DNA of 64,000 bases from Kiloniellaceae bacterium (GTDB lineage: Bacteria > Pseudomonadota > Alphaproteobacteria > Kiloniellales > J153): assembly GCA_021776175.1 (NCBI GenBank), contig JAJFGJ010000036.1, positions 62,001 through 126,000 on the forward strand. The letters run 5' to 3'. A program made the translations under genes and the position numbers. This document shows positions 47,393 through 55,340 of this stretch, piece by piece; within the stretch, counting starts at the first letter, position 1, and every line of letters begins with the position of its first letter. The notes under the pieces are model-generated. The model saw only the letters and a list, made by a program, of their open reading frames with translations. It was not told the origin of the DNA and made no database searches.

Positions 47393-48121
47393 ATGAAAAC
47401 CATTTCCTGGATGATCGCGGCAGCCGCACTGATTGCCGGATGCTCAGAGAGCGAAACCGATACGGTAAGCGACTTGACGTCGAGCGAACACCAGAGCGTT
47501 GTCGAAGCGGTCACGGCCCTGGATGCCGAGGCCGGCAGGACCGTTGCTTCATGGTGCGGGGACTGTCACGGCAAGGATGGCGTCAGCTCCTCCCGCTACA
47601 TACCGCACCTGGCGGGCCAGCGTATGCAATACCTCGTCGATGGCTTGAAGGCCTACAAGGAGGGACTGCGCGACAACCCGGCCATGCATACGGTCGTGAC
47701 GTCGCTTAACGAACAAGCCATGAAAAATGTCACGGCCTACTACGCGGCGCGTAGTCCCGACAAGGGCGATCAGCCGGCTTCACGCGCGGGCGCGACGGCG
47801 AAATCCTCGGCCTTGGCGGCGGCGCCTAAAATCGCCAAGTGGGTGCAACAATGCAATCGCTGTCATGACGACAACGAGTTCACCGACCCCGGGCATTTCC
47901 CGGTCCTGAGTGGGCAGCGCGAGGAGTATCTCGCCTATGCCCTGCACGCCTACCAAAACAAGTTCCTTCGGAACAGTTCGATGATGCATGCCATGACCGA
48001 ACTGATGGGCCGGGCCGACATCAGGGATATTACCGCCTACTACGCCCAGAGATCGGCGAAGGACAGCGTGGGTGGCACGGTGGAAGAGCCGGCGTCGAGA
48101 GACGATCCGTCCAACCACTGA
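47393..48121 (+). CDS. Diheme c-type cytochrome lipoprotein
   Basis: A 242-aa lipoprotein (lipobox LIAGC near residue 17) with two class-I c-type modules of about 90 residues. The heme sites are CGDCH and CNRCH. Each module ends in the same pattern: an AY-rich helix, a Met cluster that could supply the axial ligand, and AYYAxR. I chose ATG 47393 with GAGGGTGAAG upstream. It is the first of three consecutive cytochrome genes built from one module type. Confidence 0.88.
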   Translation: MKTISWMIAAAALIAGCSESETDTVSDLTSSEHQSVVEAVTALDAEAGRTVASWCGDCHGKDGVSSSRYIPHLAGQRMQYLVDGLKAYKEGLRDNPAMHTVVTSLNEQAMKNVTAYYAARSPDKGDQPASRAGATAKSSALAAAPKIAKWVQQCNRCHDDNEFTDPGHFPVLSGQREEYLAYALHAYQNKFLRNSSMMHAMTELMGRADIRDITAYYAQRSAKDSVGGTVEEPASRDDPSNH

Positions 48122-48178
48122 AACGGTGCCCCTTGGGGGACCCGCTTCATTCGAAGCACCAAGGTGGAAGGCGAAGCG

Positions 48179-49360
48179 ATGAAACGCATGATGTTCACGA
48201 TCGGGCTGCTGGCTATGATCGCCGGTTGCTCGGACGAAAGCGAGGTCACGTCCAAGGCGCTTACCGGAAGCGACCGTACCCTGGCCGCGAAGCTTGCGCA
48301 GATCGACCCGGCGGCGGGGCAGAGCATCGCCGCGTGGTGCGTCGGCTGCCATGGCGAAGACGGCATCAGCCTCGATGAGAACACACCCCATCTGGCGGAT
48401 CAGCTGTCTTTCTATCTCTTCAAGCAGATCAAGGCTTACAAGGAAGGGGGCCGTGACAACCCAACCATGACGGCGGTGGCGCGCTCGCTCGGTGAAGATG
48501 CCATGATGAATGTCGCGGCCTTCTATGCCAGCCGTCCGCCGCCGGCGGAGACGCCTGCGGGCGATCTCGGCGATGGGCCGGTTGAGGCCGGTAGAGTACT
48601 GGCGGCCGAATGCGCCGGATGTCACGGCGAGGACGGGAACAGCGACATTCCGGGTACGCCGGGGCTGGCGGGGAATCTCCCCGCCGATCTCATCGCCGCC
48701 ATGCATGCCTATAAGGCCGGTACCCGCGACCATTTCCTCATGCAGGCGGCGCTGGAAGCCTTCAGCTTGGAGGACATCAACAACATCGCGTTGTTTTACG
48801 CGGTCCAAAAGCCGCGCCGCACTGAATCCCCCGGCAATGGAGATCCGGTTGCCGGTAGGCGGGTGGCGCGTTCCTGCGCGGCCTGCCATGGCGAGGACGG
48901 CAATAGTTCGGACCCGAACACGCCCGGACTGGCGGGCGAGGACGCCGAGTACCTGGCCGTGGCCACCAAGGCCTATCTGGACGGGACCCGCGATTACATG
49001 ATGATGAAACATCCGGTCGCGGCCCTAAGCGACCGGGACATCGAAAACCTGGCGACGTTCTATGCCATCCAGGAACCCAGATTGCAGACCTTGCGGCGCC
49101 CGCTGACCGCCGAGGATTGGGCGGCGAGATGCGACCGGTGCCATGGCGAGAACGGTGTCAGTGGCGACCCGCGCTTTCCGAGCCTATCGGCGCAACGCCG
49201 GGAATACATAGCCGATGCTCTCAAAGCCTACCGGATGGAAACGCGTTCGAGTTCGATGATGCGGGCCATGTCGGCGCCCTTGAACGAAACCGAAATCGAG
49301 AATCTAGCGGTCTACTACGCGAGCAAAGCGCGGGCGGTGGCGACCGCCCCAGAACAATAG
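48179..49360 (+). CDS. Tetraheme c-type cytochrome lipoprotein (four tandem modules)
   Basis: A 393-aa lipoprotein (lipobox MIAGC) with four tandem c553/c4-like modules. The heme sites are CVGCH, CAGCH, CAACH and CDRCH, mostly followed by GEDG or GENG. Every module repeats LAG/LSA, Y-x-x-x-A-x-K/H-A-Y, R-x-x-x-x-M and IxNxAxFYA/YYA. It likely arose by internal duplication of the module seen in its neighbours. The fatty-acid anchor suggests attachment to a membrane on the periplasmic side. Confidence 0.9.
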   Translation: MKRMMFTIGLLAMIAGCSDESEVTSKALTGSDRTLAAKLAQIDPAAGQSIAAWCVGCHGEDGISLDENTPHLADQLSFYLFKQIKAYKEGGRDNPTMTAVARSLGEDAMMNVAAFYASRPPPAETPAGDLGDGPVEAGRVLAAECAGCHGEDGNSDIPGTPGLAGNLPADLIAAMHAYKAGTRDHFLMQAALEAFSLEDINNIALFYAVQKPRRTESPGNGDPVAGRRVARSCAACHGEDGNSSDPNTPGLAGEDAEYLAVATKAYLDGTRDYMMMKHPVAALSDRDIENLATFYAIQEPRLQTLRRPLTAEDWAARCDRCHGENGVSGDPRFPSLSAQRREYIADALKAYRMETRSSSMMRAMSAPLNETEIENLAVYYASKARAVATAPEQ

Positions 49361-49401
49361 CGCCGGTGGCAGGCTTGTCCACGGCCGAAAGGAGAAACTA
49401 C

Positions 49402-49722
49402 ATGTTGAGAAATCTATTCCTAGTCCTCGCCGCGTGTGCGTCATTCGGACTGGCAATCCCGGCGGAAGCCGCGGGCGATACGAAAGCCGGCAAGGCCATG
49501 GCTTCCAAGTGCTCCGGATGCCACGGCGCCAAGGGCCTGGGCAAGAAGACCGGCAAGACGCTCAATCCACCCTTGGCGGGTATGAGCATCGAGGTGCATG
49601 TGAAGGCAATGCAGGACTATAAGACCGGCGCGCGCAAGCATAAGGTGATGCAAATGCTGGCCAAGAAGCTCAACGACAAAGAAGTCGTCGATCTGGCCGC
49701 CTACTATGAGTCGCTGAAATAA
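49402..49722 (+). CDS. Monoheme c-type cytochrome
   Basis: A 106-aa exported cytochrome with a cleavable signal peptide (cleavage near PAEA-AG), one heme site CSGCHGAKG, and the closing pattern KVMQMLAKKLNDKEVVDLAAYYESLK. No lipobox, so it is probably soluble in the periplasm. I chose ATG 49402 behind AAAGGAGA. It is the last gene of the cluster; no clear terminator is visible, only a 17-base perfect palindrome at 49878-49894 close to the convergent gene. Confidence 0.9.
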   Translation: MLRNLFLVLAACASFGLAIPAEAAGDTKAGKAMASKCSGCHGAKGLGKKTGKTLNPPLAGMSIEVHVKAMQDYKTGARKHKVMQMLAKKLNDKEVVDLAAYYESLK

Positions 49723-49902
49723 TCACCGGACGACCCTCCGCAGAGCTGCCCCTACCTCCCTGAACAGCCGTGTCCGGGAAGATATGTTCCCGCCGCATAC
49801 AGGGCGGTAGGGCGGTTCCGGTCGGGGATATCAAGCTAAAAACCCGACGGCTTCGTGCTCTTTCCGATTATGCGATAGCGGCCACTGTGGCCGCGAAACG
49901 CG

Positions 49903-51246
49903 CTAACCGGCGATCTGCGCGCTGCAATCGCGTGGGTGCCTGACTAAGCCCCATCCAAACAAATCGTCGCGCCCGGGCGAACCGAGATCGAGCAACCGAG
50001 ACATCAATCCCTTGCGCGCGGTTTTGGGGTTTTTCGCCCCCCCCTTCGCCACGTCCAAGCCGATCAACACACTGACATAGGGCGCCGCGAAAGAGGTGCC
50101 GCTTTGCCGGCGGCCACCACCGGGCACCGCGGTCCAGATGTCGACGCCGGGCGCGGCGAACTCGACATAGCCTCCGCGATTCGCGAACTGATAGAGGCCC
50201 TGCTTGAAGTCCACGGCGGTCACGGCAATCACGTAGTCGTAAGCGGCAGGATAGGCGGGCGATGCCTTAGGCCCACCGTTACCGGCAGCGGCCACCAAAA
50301 TGAACCCCATGCGATCGACTTTGCCCAGCGCCTGATCGAGAACCTTGTTGGCGGATCCGGCGACACTGAGATTAATGACGTGAACCTTTGTGCTCGCAAC
50401 CCAATCGACCGCCCGTAGAAGTCCAATTACATTGGCCGTCACCCGGCCTTGCTCGTTGATCTCGAAAATATTGGCATGCTTGAGTTCAGCCGCCGGCAAT
50501 AAGCCTCCCCAGGGTTGTGGACCGATCATCATGGCGGCAATGGCGGTCCCGTGGTCGATGGCGCCGGGCCGGCGTTTTTTCGAACTAAACGAGCGGTATT
50601 CCAAGTTCCGGCCCGCCAAGGCCGGATGACTGACGTCGACCGCGCCGTCAATGGCACCCAGCCGTACTCCGCGGCCGCACTGCACGGAGGTTTTGCCCCA
50701 ACCCATGACAGAGCGCGCCAAAAGAGCGGGCGTCCGCTCTCCGGCGGAGGGATCGAACAGGTGGTTGGCGTCGACCGTCAACCCCGGAAACTGACGGCGC
50801 AACCGGGTAACGGCACCGGGCACGCTCGATCCGCTTGGCACGCGAAGGCGATATATATTGATCGACAAAGTGCGCAAGGAGACCTTTTCTATCATCGAGA
50901 ACCCAAGTTGCCGCGCCCGTCGTTCGAAGCCCTCGGGAGGATCGGAGATAATGATCTCACCCGGTTCGAAGCGATGGCTGGGCGAAAGCGCGGAGGGGGC
51001 CCTGGCCAGGGCGGTATCCTCTGAAGTTGGATTGGCGACCCGCGGTTCGGAACCCGAAGCGTTCCCGCCTTCTCTTTGGCCACTATGGTTCCCACCCCTA
51101 GCGACTCCACCATCGACACCTTTGAGACGACCGTCCTTGTCGTAGTAGAGAATTTTCCAATCCGCGCCGAGCGGCGGAGCGAGGACAAGCGATGCCACGA
51201 AGACTGGAACGAGAAGCGCTAGAGCTCGTAAAAAACGGGGCAGCAT
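49903..51246 (-). CDS. Subtilisin-like (S8) serine protease, exported
   Basis: A 447-aa protease with an N-terminal signal peptide (residues 1-28), a pro-region to about 180, and a catalytic domain. The triad is D200 (GAIDGAVD), H232 (DHGTAIAAM) and S385 (GTSFAAP), with oxyanion N323 (AAAGNGG). The cytochrome operon converges on its 3' end. It is divergent from the RTX gene, with a 255-bp AT-rich gap between them. Confidence 0.9.
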   Translation of the reverse strand: MLPRFLRALALLVPVFVASLVLAPPLGADWKILYYDKDGRLKGVDGGVARGGNHSGQREGGNASGSEPRVANPTSEDTALARAPSALSPSHRFEPGEIIISDPPEGFERRARQLGFSMIEKVSLRTLSINIYRLRVPSGSSVPGAVTRLRRQFPGLTVDANHLFDPSAGERTPALLARSVMGWGKTSVQCGRGVRLGAIDGAVDVSHPALAGRNLEYRSFSSKKRRPGAIDHGTAIAAMMIGPQPWGGLLPAAELKHANIFEINEQGRVTANVIGLLRAVDWVASTKVHVINLSVAGSANKVLDQALGKVDRMGFILVAAAGNGGPKASPAYPAAYDYVIAVTAVDFKQGLYQFANRGGYVEFAAPGVDIWTAVPGGGRRQSGTSFAAPYVSVLIGLDVAKGGAKNPKTARKGLMSRLLDLGSPGRDDLFGWGLVRHPRDCSAQIAG

Positions 51247-51289
51247 GAAGCCTCCTGGCGCAACGTCCCGGCCGGTGCGCGATCATTAT

Positions 51290-51480
51290 GGTGTAGCATT
51301 TAATAACTTGCCTACAATTGAAATAGAGTTAACTCCGCCCTTTCCCTGAATGATTTATTTATAAATACCCTTAATAGAGGCTGAATAATCAATATATAGT
51401 TATGTAATGTATAAATTTTGACATTATTTGAATTTTATTAACTTGTCCAACCTACCATTACCCTCGTTCTTCTCCTAACA
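51290..51480. promoter_or_regulatory. AT-rich divergent promoter region
   Basis: This stretch is strikingly AT-rich compared with the GC-rich genome around it. It holds a perfect -35 word TTGACA at 51418-51423 oriented toward the RTX gene; the matching -10 is not clear. The AT content is typical of regions bound by nucleoid silencers or of horizontally acquired surface-protein genes. Confidence 0.5.
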
Positions 51481-51501
51481 CATCTTTCTTAGAACCAGGA
51501 C

Positions 51502-53355
51502 ATGGCGATGGCGAGTTTGGATGATTCCCAACACAATCCGGTCTCTCAGGACGCTCGCTTACCGGTGCGGAATGAGACGCCAGAAACTGCGGATGTCCAA
51601 GCGGGCGCGCTGTTCCTGAGCGTGCCGGCCGGTGTGGAGCGCAGTGTCCACAAGGTCTATCCCGATCAAATCATCGGCGCCCAATTCCCCTCCACCACGG
51701 TCAGCCCCCTCTTGGAGGGGGGGGATCTGGTGCTCGCCTTCGCCAATGGCGGGGCCATCGTCCTGACAGGGTTTCTGATCGCACTTCAGGCGGAAAACCC
51801 GCCACAGTTGATATTCGAGGACGGCACGATTTTCGTGCTTCCCGAACACGCCGCCAGGGCCGCGGCGGCCCAGGAGGACACGGGCTTGGGTGTCGCTTCA
51901 GGTCCTGGCGATGCAGCGCCCGGAACCAACCCCGGCGTGCCGACGGCTGAGAACGTATTTCAAAGAGACCTGGGATACGGGCAAGATTTTGGCGACTTGA
52001 GCGAGGGGCTACAGATTTCCGGCGCCCTCACTTCGCAGGGATCCACGACAACGACCCAAATGGCGGGATCGGATAGCACCCGCCTTACGCCCCAGCAGCC
52101 AGCCTCGGACCCGGTATTAGCCGGGCCGGATTCAGGCTTTTCCCAAGCCCAGGCCCAAGCCCAAGCTCTGTTAGCGGCAAACAACAGCCCGCCCAGCAGC
52201 GTCAGCTTGAATGGAAATTCCGTCAATGAACTGATTTTCGCCGGCACCCCGGTCGGTACCGTTAGCGCTACCGATCCCGACCCAGGCGACAATCTTACAT
52301 ATTCTCTGAGCGACGACGCGGGTGGCCGTTTCGCCATAAACGCGCTCAGTGGCCTCATCTTAACCACGCAGCCCCTGGATTTTGAAACAGCGGCGAGCCA
52401 TACGATTATCGTGCGCGCCACCGATTCAGCCGGCGCCACGGTCGAGGAGCCCTTCACGATTTTCGTTAACGACATCAACGAAATCGCCGGCGGGGCCGGT
52501 AACGATACCCTGACCGGAACCGCGCAGATCGACGTGATCGATGGCCAGGATGGAGACGATATTATTTCCGGGGGCGATGGCGACGACGTTATCCTTGGCG
52601 GCATTGGCCGCGACACCCTGGATGGCGAGGGCGGGGATGATGCGATCTTTGGCGAGGCGGAGAACGATATCCTTATCGGCGGTGCCGGCGCGGATCTCCT
52701 GTTTGGCGGCAGCGGCAACGACGTCTTGTTCATCGACGCCAGCGACACCTTTATCGACGGCGGCACGGGCACGGACCGGGTTGACGTGCAGGGCGCGGCG
52801 GGCGTGACCTTAAACATGACGACCAGCAGCATCGAGTTGGTATTCGGGGGCGCGGGCGACGATTTCTTCGATGCCACGGGTACCAACGCCAACATCCGTC
52901 AGGACGGCAACGGGGGTAACGATACCCTGACCGGCGGAAACGGCGGCGACAGGCTCCGCGGTGCCGGCGGCGCCGACACCTTATCCGGCGGCCCCGGTGA
53001 CGATACACTCGACGGCGGCGCCCAAGACGACAGCCTCACCGGCGGGACGGGCGCGGATATTTTCGTGTTCAACCTGACCTTCGCCGGCGGCCAATTCACC
53101 GCCGAGGGCAACGACACCATCGCCGATCTGACCACCGGCGACATCCTAAGTTTTCAGGGTGTCATAGACGACAACGGCGATGCGGCCATCGATCTGGCTG
53201 ACTTGGTTAGCCACATTTCAGTGGCCAGCGCCGGGACCGAGACAACCCTATCTTTCGATGGCGGCGGAATGATCGCCCTGGAAGGTCTAGCCGGGCCATT
53301 CACGAGCCTGGCCGACCTGACATCCGCCGGATTCACCCTTGAAGGCATCGCCTAG
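51502..53355 (+). CDS. RTX/cadherin-domain secreted protein
   Basis: A 617-aa acidic protein without a Sec signal. The N-terminal ~110 residues (VERSVHKVYPDQI, LVLAFANGGAIVLTGF, FEDGTIFVLPE) resemble the leader domain of type-I-secreted adhesins. A cadherin-like domain covers about 230-325 (VGTVSATDPDPGDNLTYSL). RTX calcium-binding nonapeptides (GGxGxDxLxGG) lie at about 332-420 and 465-515, followed by a C-terminal type-I secretion tail (FTSLADLTSAGFTLEGIA). It is probably a calcium-stabilised surface or extracellular protein. No type-I exporter gene is in the window. Confidence 0.85.
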   Translation: MAMASLDDSQHNPVSQDARLPVRNETPETADVQAGALFLSVPAGVERSVHKVYPDQIIGAQFPSTTVSPLLEGGDLVLAFANGGAIVLTGFLIALQAENPPQLIFEDGTIFVLPEHAARAAAAQEDTGLGVASGPGDAAPGTNPGVPTAENVFQRDLGYGQDFGDLSEGLQISGALTSQGSTTTTQMAGSDSTRLTPQQPASDPVLAGPDSGFSQAQAQAQALLAANNSPPSSVSLNGNSVNELIFAGTPVGTVSATDPDPGDNLTYSLSDDAGGRFAINALSGLILTTQPLDFETAASHTIIVRATDSAGATVEEPFTIFVNDINEIAGGAGNDTLTGTAQIDVIDGQDGDDIISGGDGDDVILGGIGRDTLDGEGGDDAIFGEAENDILIGGAGADLLFGGSGNDVLFIDASDTFIDGGTGTDRVDVQGAAGVTLNMTTSSIELVFGGAGDDFFDATGTNANIRQDGNGGNDTLTGGNGGDRLRGAGGADTLSGGPGDDTLDGGAQDDSLTGGTGADIFVFNLTFAGGQFTAEGNDTIADLTTGDILSFQGVIDDNGDAAIDLADLVSHISVASAGTETTLSFDGGGMIALEGLAGPFTSLADLTSAGFTLEGIA

Positions 53356-53380
53356 ACCCGATCCCATTTCGCCATAGCCT

Positions 53381-53659
53381 GTCGAGGCGATCGCCCTCGA
53401 CGGCCTGTACCGGGCCACGCGGGCGGTGGAGCGTGCCTGAGCCAAATATACCCGCCTGCTCGCGATCATGGGCCTACCCGGGGGTGCCGATCTCGCGGCC
53501 GAAATCGAGGCCCTGAATGCACGCCTTGGCCTGCCGGGCGGTCTGCGCGAAATGGGCGTGAATGAAGACTGGATCCCCACTCCCGCCCTCGCCGCGACCA
53601 AGGACCATTGCAACGCCGCCGCCGCGGATTACGAGGATTTGTTCCGTCAGGCGATGTGA
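53381..53659 (+). pseudogene. Iron-containing alcohol dehydrogenase, C-terminal remnant
   Basis: One frame reads EAIALDGLYRATRAVERA, a stop, then AKYTRLLAIMGLPGGADLAAEIEALNARLGLPGGLREMGV, ending YEDLFRQAM. These are separate parts of the C-terminal domain of Fe-dependent alcohol dehydrogenases. The metal-binding histidine region that should lie between them is missing and the N-terminal Rossmann half is absent. It follows the RTX gene by 25 bp. Confidence 0.72.
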
Positions 53660-53678
53660 ACGCGGGCGCCCGCCGCCC

Positions 53679-53963
53679 CTACTTCAGCTCGACTTCGACG
53701 AAGACGAACTCGAAATCGTTGACGTTGATGACGTCGTGCTCGACCCCGGCCCGGTGCGTGTAGGACACGCCGGCGGTTAATTCCGCCAGGGCCTCGGCGC
53801 CGTCGGGGCCAATCAGCTTCAAGGCCCCCGTGGTCATGGGAACCACGACGTAGTCGTATTCATGGCGATGGAACCCGGTCGCGGCCCCAGGGGCGAAACG
53901 CCACTCGGTGACCCGGACCCGGTCGTTGTCGATTTGCACTGTGGAAACCGCCTGGCCGGTCAT
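53679..53963 (-). CDS. Small cupin-domain protein
   Basis: A 94-aa single-domain cupin. Motif 1 is GFHRHEYDYVVVPMTTG (H-x-H, then E/Y), and motif 2 is the weaker THRAGVEHDVINV. I chose ATG 53963 behind GGAGGG. Such small cupins bind a metal or small ligand; no substrate can be named. Confidence 0.82.
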   Translation of the reverse strand: MTGQAVSTVQIDNDRVRVTEWRFAPGAATGFHRHEYDYVVVPMTTGALKLIGPDGAEALAELTAGVSYTHRAGVEHDVINVNDFEFVFVEVELK

Positions 53964-53985
53964 GGTGCCCTCCAAGGGTGGGTGT

Positions 53986-54059
53986 TGGAGCGGGTGAAGG
54001 GAATCGAACCCTCGTCACTTGCTTGGGAAGCAAAAGCTCTACCATTGAGCTACACCCGC
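53986..54059 (-). tRNA. tRNA-Gly (anticodon CCC)
   Basis: On the minus strand the acceptor GCGGGTG pairs with CACCCGC. The D-arm is AGCTCAATGGTAGAGC, the anticodon stem TTTGC/GCAAG encloses TTCCCAA (anticodon CCC), and the T-arm has GGTTCGATTCC. CCA is encoded at 53988-53986. Total 74 nt. Confidence 0.96.
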
Positions 54060-54199
54060 GCCGGGCCACTATTTTTTCTGGCCGCGAATTTATAAGCCGG
54101 CCCGAACCCACAATCAACTGGTCCAGTTCACGGAATCCTAGCCGGCCTCCGGACGGGCAGAACGGAATGAACGCTCATAAGAATGCCCTCCTGCAAAGC

Positions 54200-54979
54200 T
54201 CAGATACAAAGCGGCGCGGCGTTCCTTAGAATTGCATCCGCCGAGGCCGTGTAAGCACCGCTGGGTTCGTGCAGGATCAGGCCTGGCGCAATTCGTAAGG
54301 GGCCCGCCACGCCCTTACGGGCCCGCACAATGACGCGTTTCGCCGCCACGCCAGGGCCGGGCCACAGGGGAAAAACAGCTATATCGCCGAATTGGCCATG
54401 GAGCGCCACGAGCAGGTCATCGAGCCGGTCGGCCCGGTGAATTATGGTTAAAACCCCCTTGGGCCGCACCATGGCCAGTGCGGCGGCGATCCAAACGGTA
54501 AGCCCCGCCTCCCCTTCGCGATTGGCTGTATCGCGGGCAGGGTTTCCACTCGGGCGGGCGGCACTGGCTCTCTGATAGGGTGGATTGCACATGACATGAT
54601 CGAAACTGGCCGGGGCGAGGCGCGGCGGGAGCTTGGCGACATCGCCCACCATGGGGAGGAAGCGGTTGGCGACATCATTGCGCCTAGCGTTCTCACCGGC
54701 CAGGCGAACCAAGTTGATCTGAAGGTCCAGTCCGGTCACGCGAATGCCCGGCACCCGGGCCAGCAAACACAAGGCGGCCGCGCCCGCCCCGCACCCAAGA
54801 TCGAGAACGCTGTCCCCGGCGGAGGCCGAAACCGCCGCCGCCAACATGACCGGATCGATCGCCACCCGATACCCCGATACGGGTTGCGCCAAGGACACCC
54901 GTCCCCCCAAAAGGAGGTCCGCGCTCGCGTTTCCGGCATGTGTTTCCGGAGAATTGGCGGGGCGTGGGCCCGGATTCAT
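54200..54979 (-). CDS. tRNA1(Val) (adenine-37-N6)-methyltransferase-like (TrmN6/YfiC)
   Basis: A 259-aa SAM-dependent methyltransferase. Motif I is VLDLGCGAGAAALCL (residues 58-72) and the amino-methyltransferase motif is NPPY (132-135). The pattern LAQPVSGYRVAIDPVMLAA upstream is typical of the TrmN6 group. It overlaps the DUF2007 gene by ATGA, and the pair sits divergent to the prenyl synthase gene, a common alphaproteobacterial arrangement. Confidence 0.83.
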   Translation of the reverse strand: MNPGPRPANSPETHAGNASADLLLGGRVSLAQPVSGYRVAIDPVMLAAAVSASAGDSVLDLGCGAGAAALCLLARVPGIRVTGLDLQINLVRLAGENARRNDVANRFLPMVGDVAKLPPRLAPASFDHVMCNPPYQRASAARPSGNPARDTANREGEAGLTVWIAAALAMVRPKGVLTIIHRADRLDDLLVALHGQFGDIAVFPLWPGPGVAAKRVIVRARKGVAGPLRIAPGLILHEPSGAYTASADAILRNAAPLCI

Positions 54980-55191
54980 GAAGGAATATCCTCCCCGGCT
55001 TCCTCCAGCACCCGGCGCGCGCGGTGATAATCCTCGTCGAGAACCGCTAAACGGCGCGGAATCGCCCCAATCGACCCTTCAATCACACTGGTGTGGACAT
55101 CCAGCACAACTGTTTCCACCCCAGCATCCGCCAAAAGCGCCTGTATCCAGGAAAGCTTCACCAGATCGTTTGTGTGCAGTATGTTTCTCAC
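54976..55191 (-). CDS. DUF2007 small protein
   Basis: A 71-aa protein of the DUF2007 (putative signal-transducing) family. LHTNDLVKLSWIQALLADAGVETVVLD is the conserved N-terminal block and RLAVLDEDYHRARRVLEEA the C-terminal one. It is translationally coupled to the methyltransferase gene. Function unknown. Confidence 0.82.
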   Translation of the reverse strand: MRNILHTNDLVKLSWIQALLADAGVETVVLDVHTSVIEGSIGAIPRRLAVLDEDYHRARRVLEEAGEDIPS

Positions 55192-55231
55192 CGGGAAGCT
55201 CTCGTGGTGGCCGCAATCGCGAGCGATTGAC

Positions 55232-55259
55232 TTGACCAGCGGGTGGATCGTCCTATCTT
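55232..55259 (+). promoter_or_regulatory. Candidate promoter of the polyprenyl synthase gene
   Basis: TTGACC (55232-55237) and TATCTT (55254-55259) are 16 bp apart, about 80 bp upstream of the TTG start, in the gap between divergent genes. Confidence 0.45.
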
Positions 55260-55340
55260 CGGCGAATTATTGCACGGTTGTGGCCGTATATGGGTAAGAT
55301 TACTTTCACGCCAAGCGCGGCGAACTGAAGGATAGAGCCG

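Noticed and set aside
42433..49722. Alternative Complex III (ActABCDEF)
   Set aside because: The molybdoenzyme keeps its FeS cysteines and is separate from the ferredoxin subunit, there is only one NrfD-type protein, and ActD/ActF-like genes are missing.
49878..49894. Perfect 17-base palindrome as terminator of the cytochrome operon
   Set aside because: No T-run on either strand, so it was not called as a terminator.
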